A stretch of 64,000 nucleotides of DNA from Streptomyces narbonensis (GTDB lineage Bacteria > Actinomycetota > Actinomycetes > Streptomycetales > Streptomycetaceae), in the NCBI RefSeq assembly GCF_014649015.1, contig NZ_BMSF01000006.1:1-64000 (forward strand), written 5' to 3'. The translations under genes were made by a program, and so were the position numbers. Below the pieces are notes generated by a model that searched no databases, was not told the origin of the DNA, and saw only the letters and a program-made list of their open reading frames with translations. Positions 63,619 to 64,000 of this stretch are shown here, piece after piece. Numbering within the stretch: the stretch's first letter is position 1; the number at the start of each line of letters is the position of its first letter.

Positions 63619-64000
63619 CTATCGCGGTGGGGGACCCGGGGGTCCGTCCCGGTCCGGGTCCCAGGTCGGGACGTCGTAGGGCTGTGTGGGCGCGGCATAC
63701 GGGGTCGAGGCCTGCGGGTGGTGCTGCGGTCCGTCCCCGACCTCCGTGACGGGCGGCGGTCCGTCCAGCGTGGGGTGGGTGGGCCGCGGCTCGTGGTCCG
63801 CCCGGTCCAGCCGGTGTCCGTGGTGGTGCCGGCCGGACATGACGAGCGCGCCGAGGAGCAGCAGCACCCCGCCGCCGAAGGCGTTGGCGACCCCGTCGCC
63901 CAGGCCCGTACCGTCGCCGGAGATCACGAGGCTGCCTTCGGCCTGCCCGACGCGCACCATCCAGAAGATCGTGAAGCCGAGGACGACGAGCCCGGCGAGG
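63619..64000 (-). CDS. Membrane protein of unknown function, 5' end beyond the window
   Basis: 126 codons are visible. The frame begins at the window edge within LAGLVVLGFTIFW, a transmembrane helix, then MVRVGQAEGSLVISGDGTGLGDGVANAFGGGVLLLLGALVMSG with a second helix, and ends with a His/Pro/Asp-rich cytoplasmic tail (PTHPTLDGPPPV; PTWDPDRDGPPGPPPR). I do not recognise the family. It is convergent with the kinase gene. Confidence 0.6.
   Translation of the reverse strand, partial: LAGLVVLGFTIFWMVRVGQAEGSLVISGDGTGLGDGVANAFGGGVLLLLGALVMSGRHHHGHRLDRADHEPRPTHPTLDGPPPVTEVGDGPQHHPQASTPYAAPTQPYDVPTWDPDRDGPPGPPPR

Noticed and set aside
1..64000. tRNA or rRNA genes
   Set aside because: No cloverleaf with a GGTTCGAATCC-type arm or rRNA-like conserved stretch was recognised in the intergenic regions. 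A tRNAscan run would settle it.

Overview
The window is chromosomal DNA from a very GC-rich actinomycete, almost certainly a Streptomyces. The evidence is strong G/C third-position bias, frequent GTG starts with 4-bp ATGA/GTGA overlaps, mycothiol- and deazaflavin-type enzymes, and two gene orders I know from Streptomyces: hemL, phosphoglycerate mutase, deacetylase-like lipoprotein, resA, ccdA, resB, ccsB; and the futalosine-type menaquinone genes (UbiD-like decarboxylase, MqnP prenyltransferase, UbiX-like protein, Lrp regulator, mqnE).

Layout. 1-6.9 kb: the end of an IS5-like element and a 160-bp miniature repeat, then short metabolic and regulatory genes (Mut7-C nuclease, NmrA-like reductase, GNAT, AraC, mycothiol-type DinB protein, a signal-less siderophore-binding-like protein, MerR). 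7.2-15.2 kb: hemL followed by the System II cytochrome c maturation operon. 15.2-20.1 kb: a membrane-anchored periplasmic-binding-type protein encoded with a STAND-like NTPase, and a truncated globin. 20.2-25.8 kb: accessory genes, including a GntR-deaminase fusion, two small proteins, two LysR genes and an EamA exporter. 26.3-28.7 kb: menaquinone decarboxylase and prenyltransferase. 28.7-45.0 kb: a polysaccharide island with three family-2 glycosyltransferases, a flippase, a deacetylase, a GH16 lipoprotein, a flavin monooxygenase, a polytopic membrane protein, ATP-grasp, phosphotransferase and GNAT genes. 45.1-47.7 kb: the rest of the menaquinone locus. 47.8-58.8 kb: a DAACS transporter behind a cysteine-containing leader peptide, a long-chain acyl-CoA ligase, pdxH, a flavin monooxygenase and an acyl-CoA/thiolase/F420 group. 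59.2-64.0 kb: a VOC protein, a TnpB-like transposase remnant, a Ser/Thr kinase with a PQQ propeller, and a membrane protein that runs off the window.

How the genes fit together. The cytochrome c maturation genes and the menaquinone genes both serve the respiratory chain. The polysaccharide island sits between mqnP and the UbiX-like gene, which I expect to be close neighbours in other Streptomyces, so it looks like an insertion. Inside it, tightly overlapping genes imply assembly, export and trimming of a glycan, and the ATP-grasp/phosphotransferase/GNAT genes suggest decoration with non-sugar groups.

Most unusual signals: (1) the anchored binding protein plus STAND-like NTPase pair; (2) miniature inverted repeats bounded by CTAG that supply gene stop codons; (3) a leader peptide split in frame by a 45-bp hairpin repeat; (4) a TetR gene reduced to its two ends with its presumed operator intact; (5) seven contiguous 17-bp palindromic repeats upstream of a phosphotransferase; (6) the GntR-deaminase fusion; and (7) in-frame tandem repeats in the tails of many island proteins.

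All function assignments come from reading the translated sequence and family knowledge; no database search was run.
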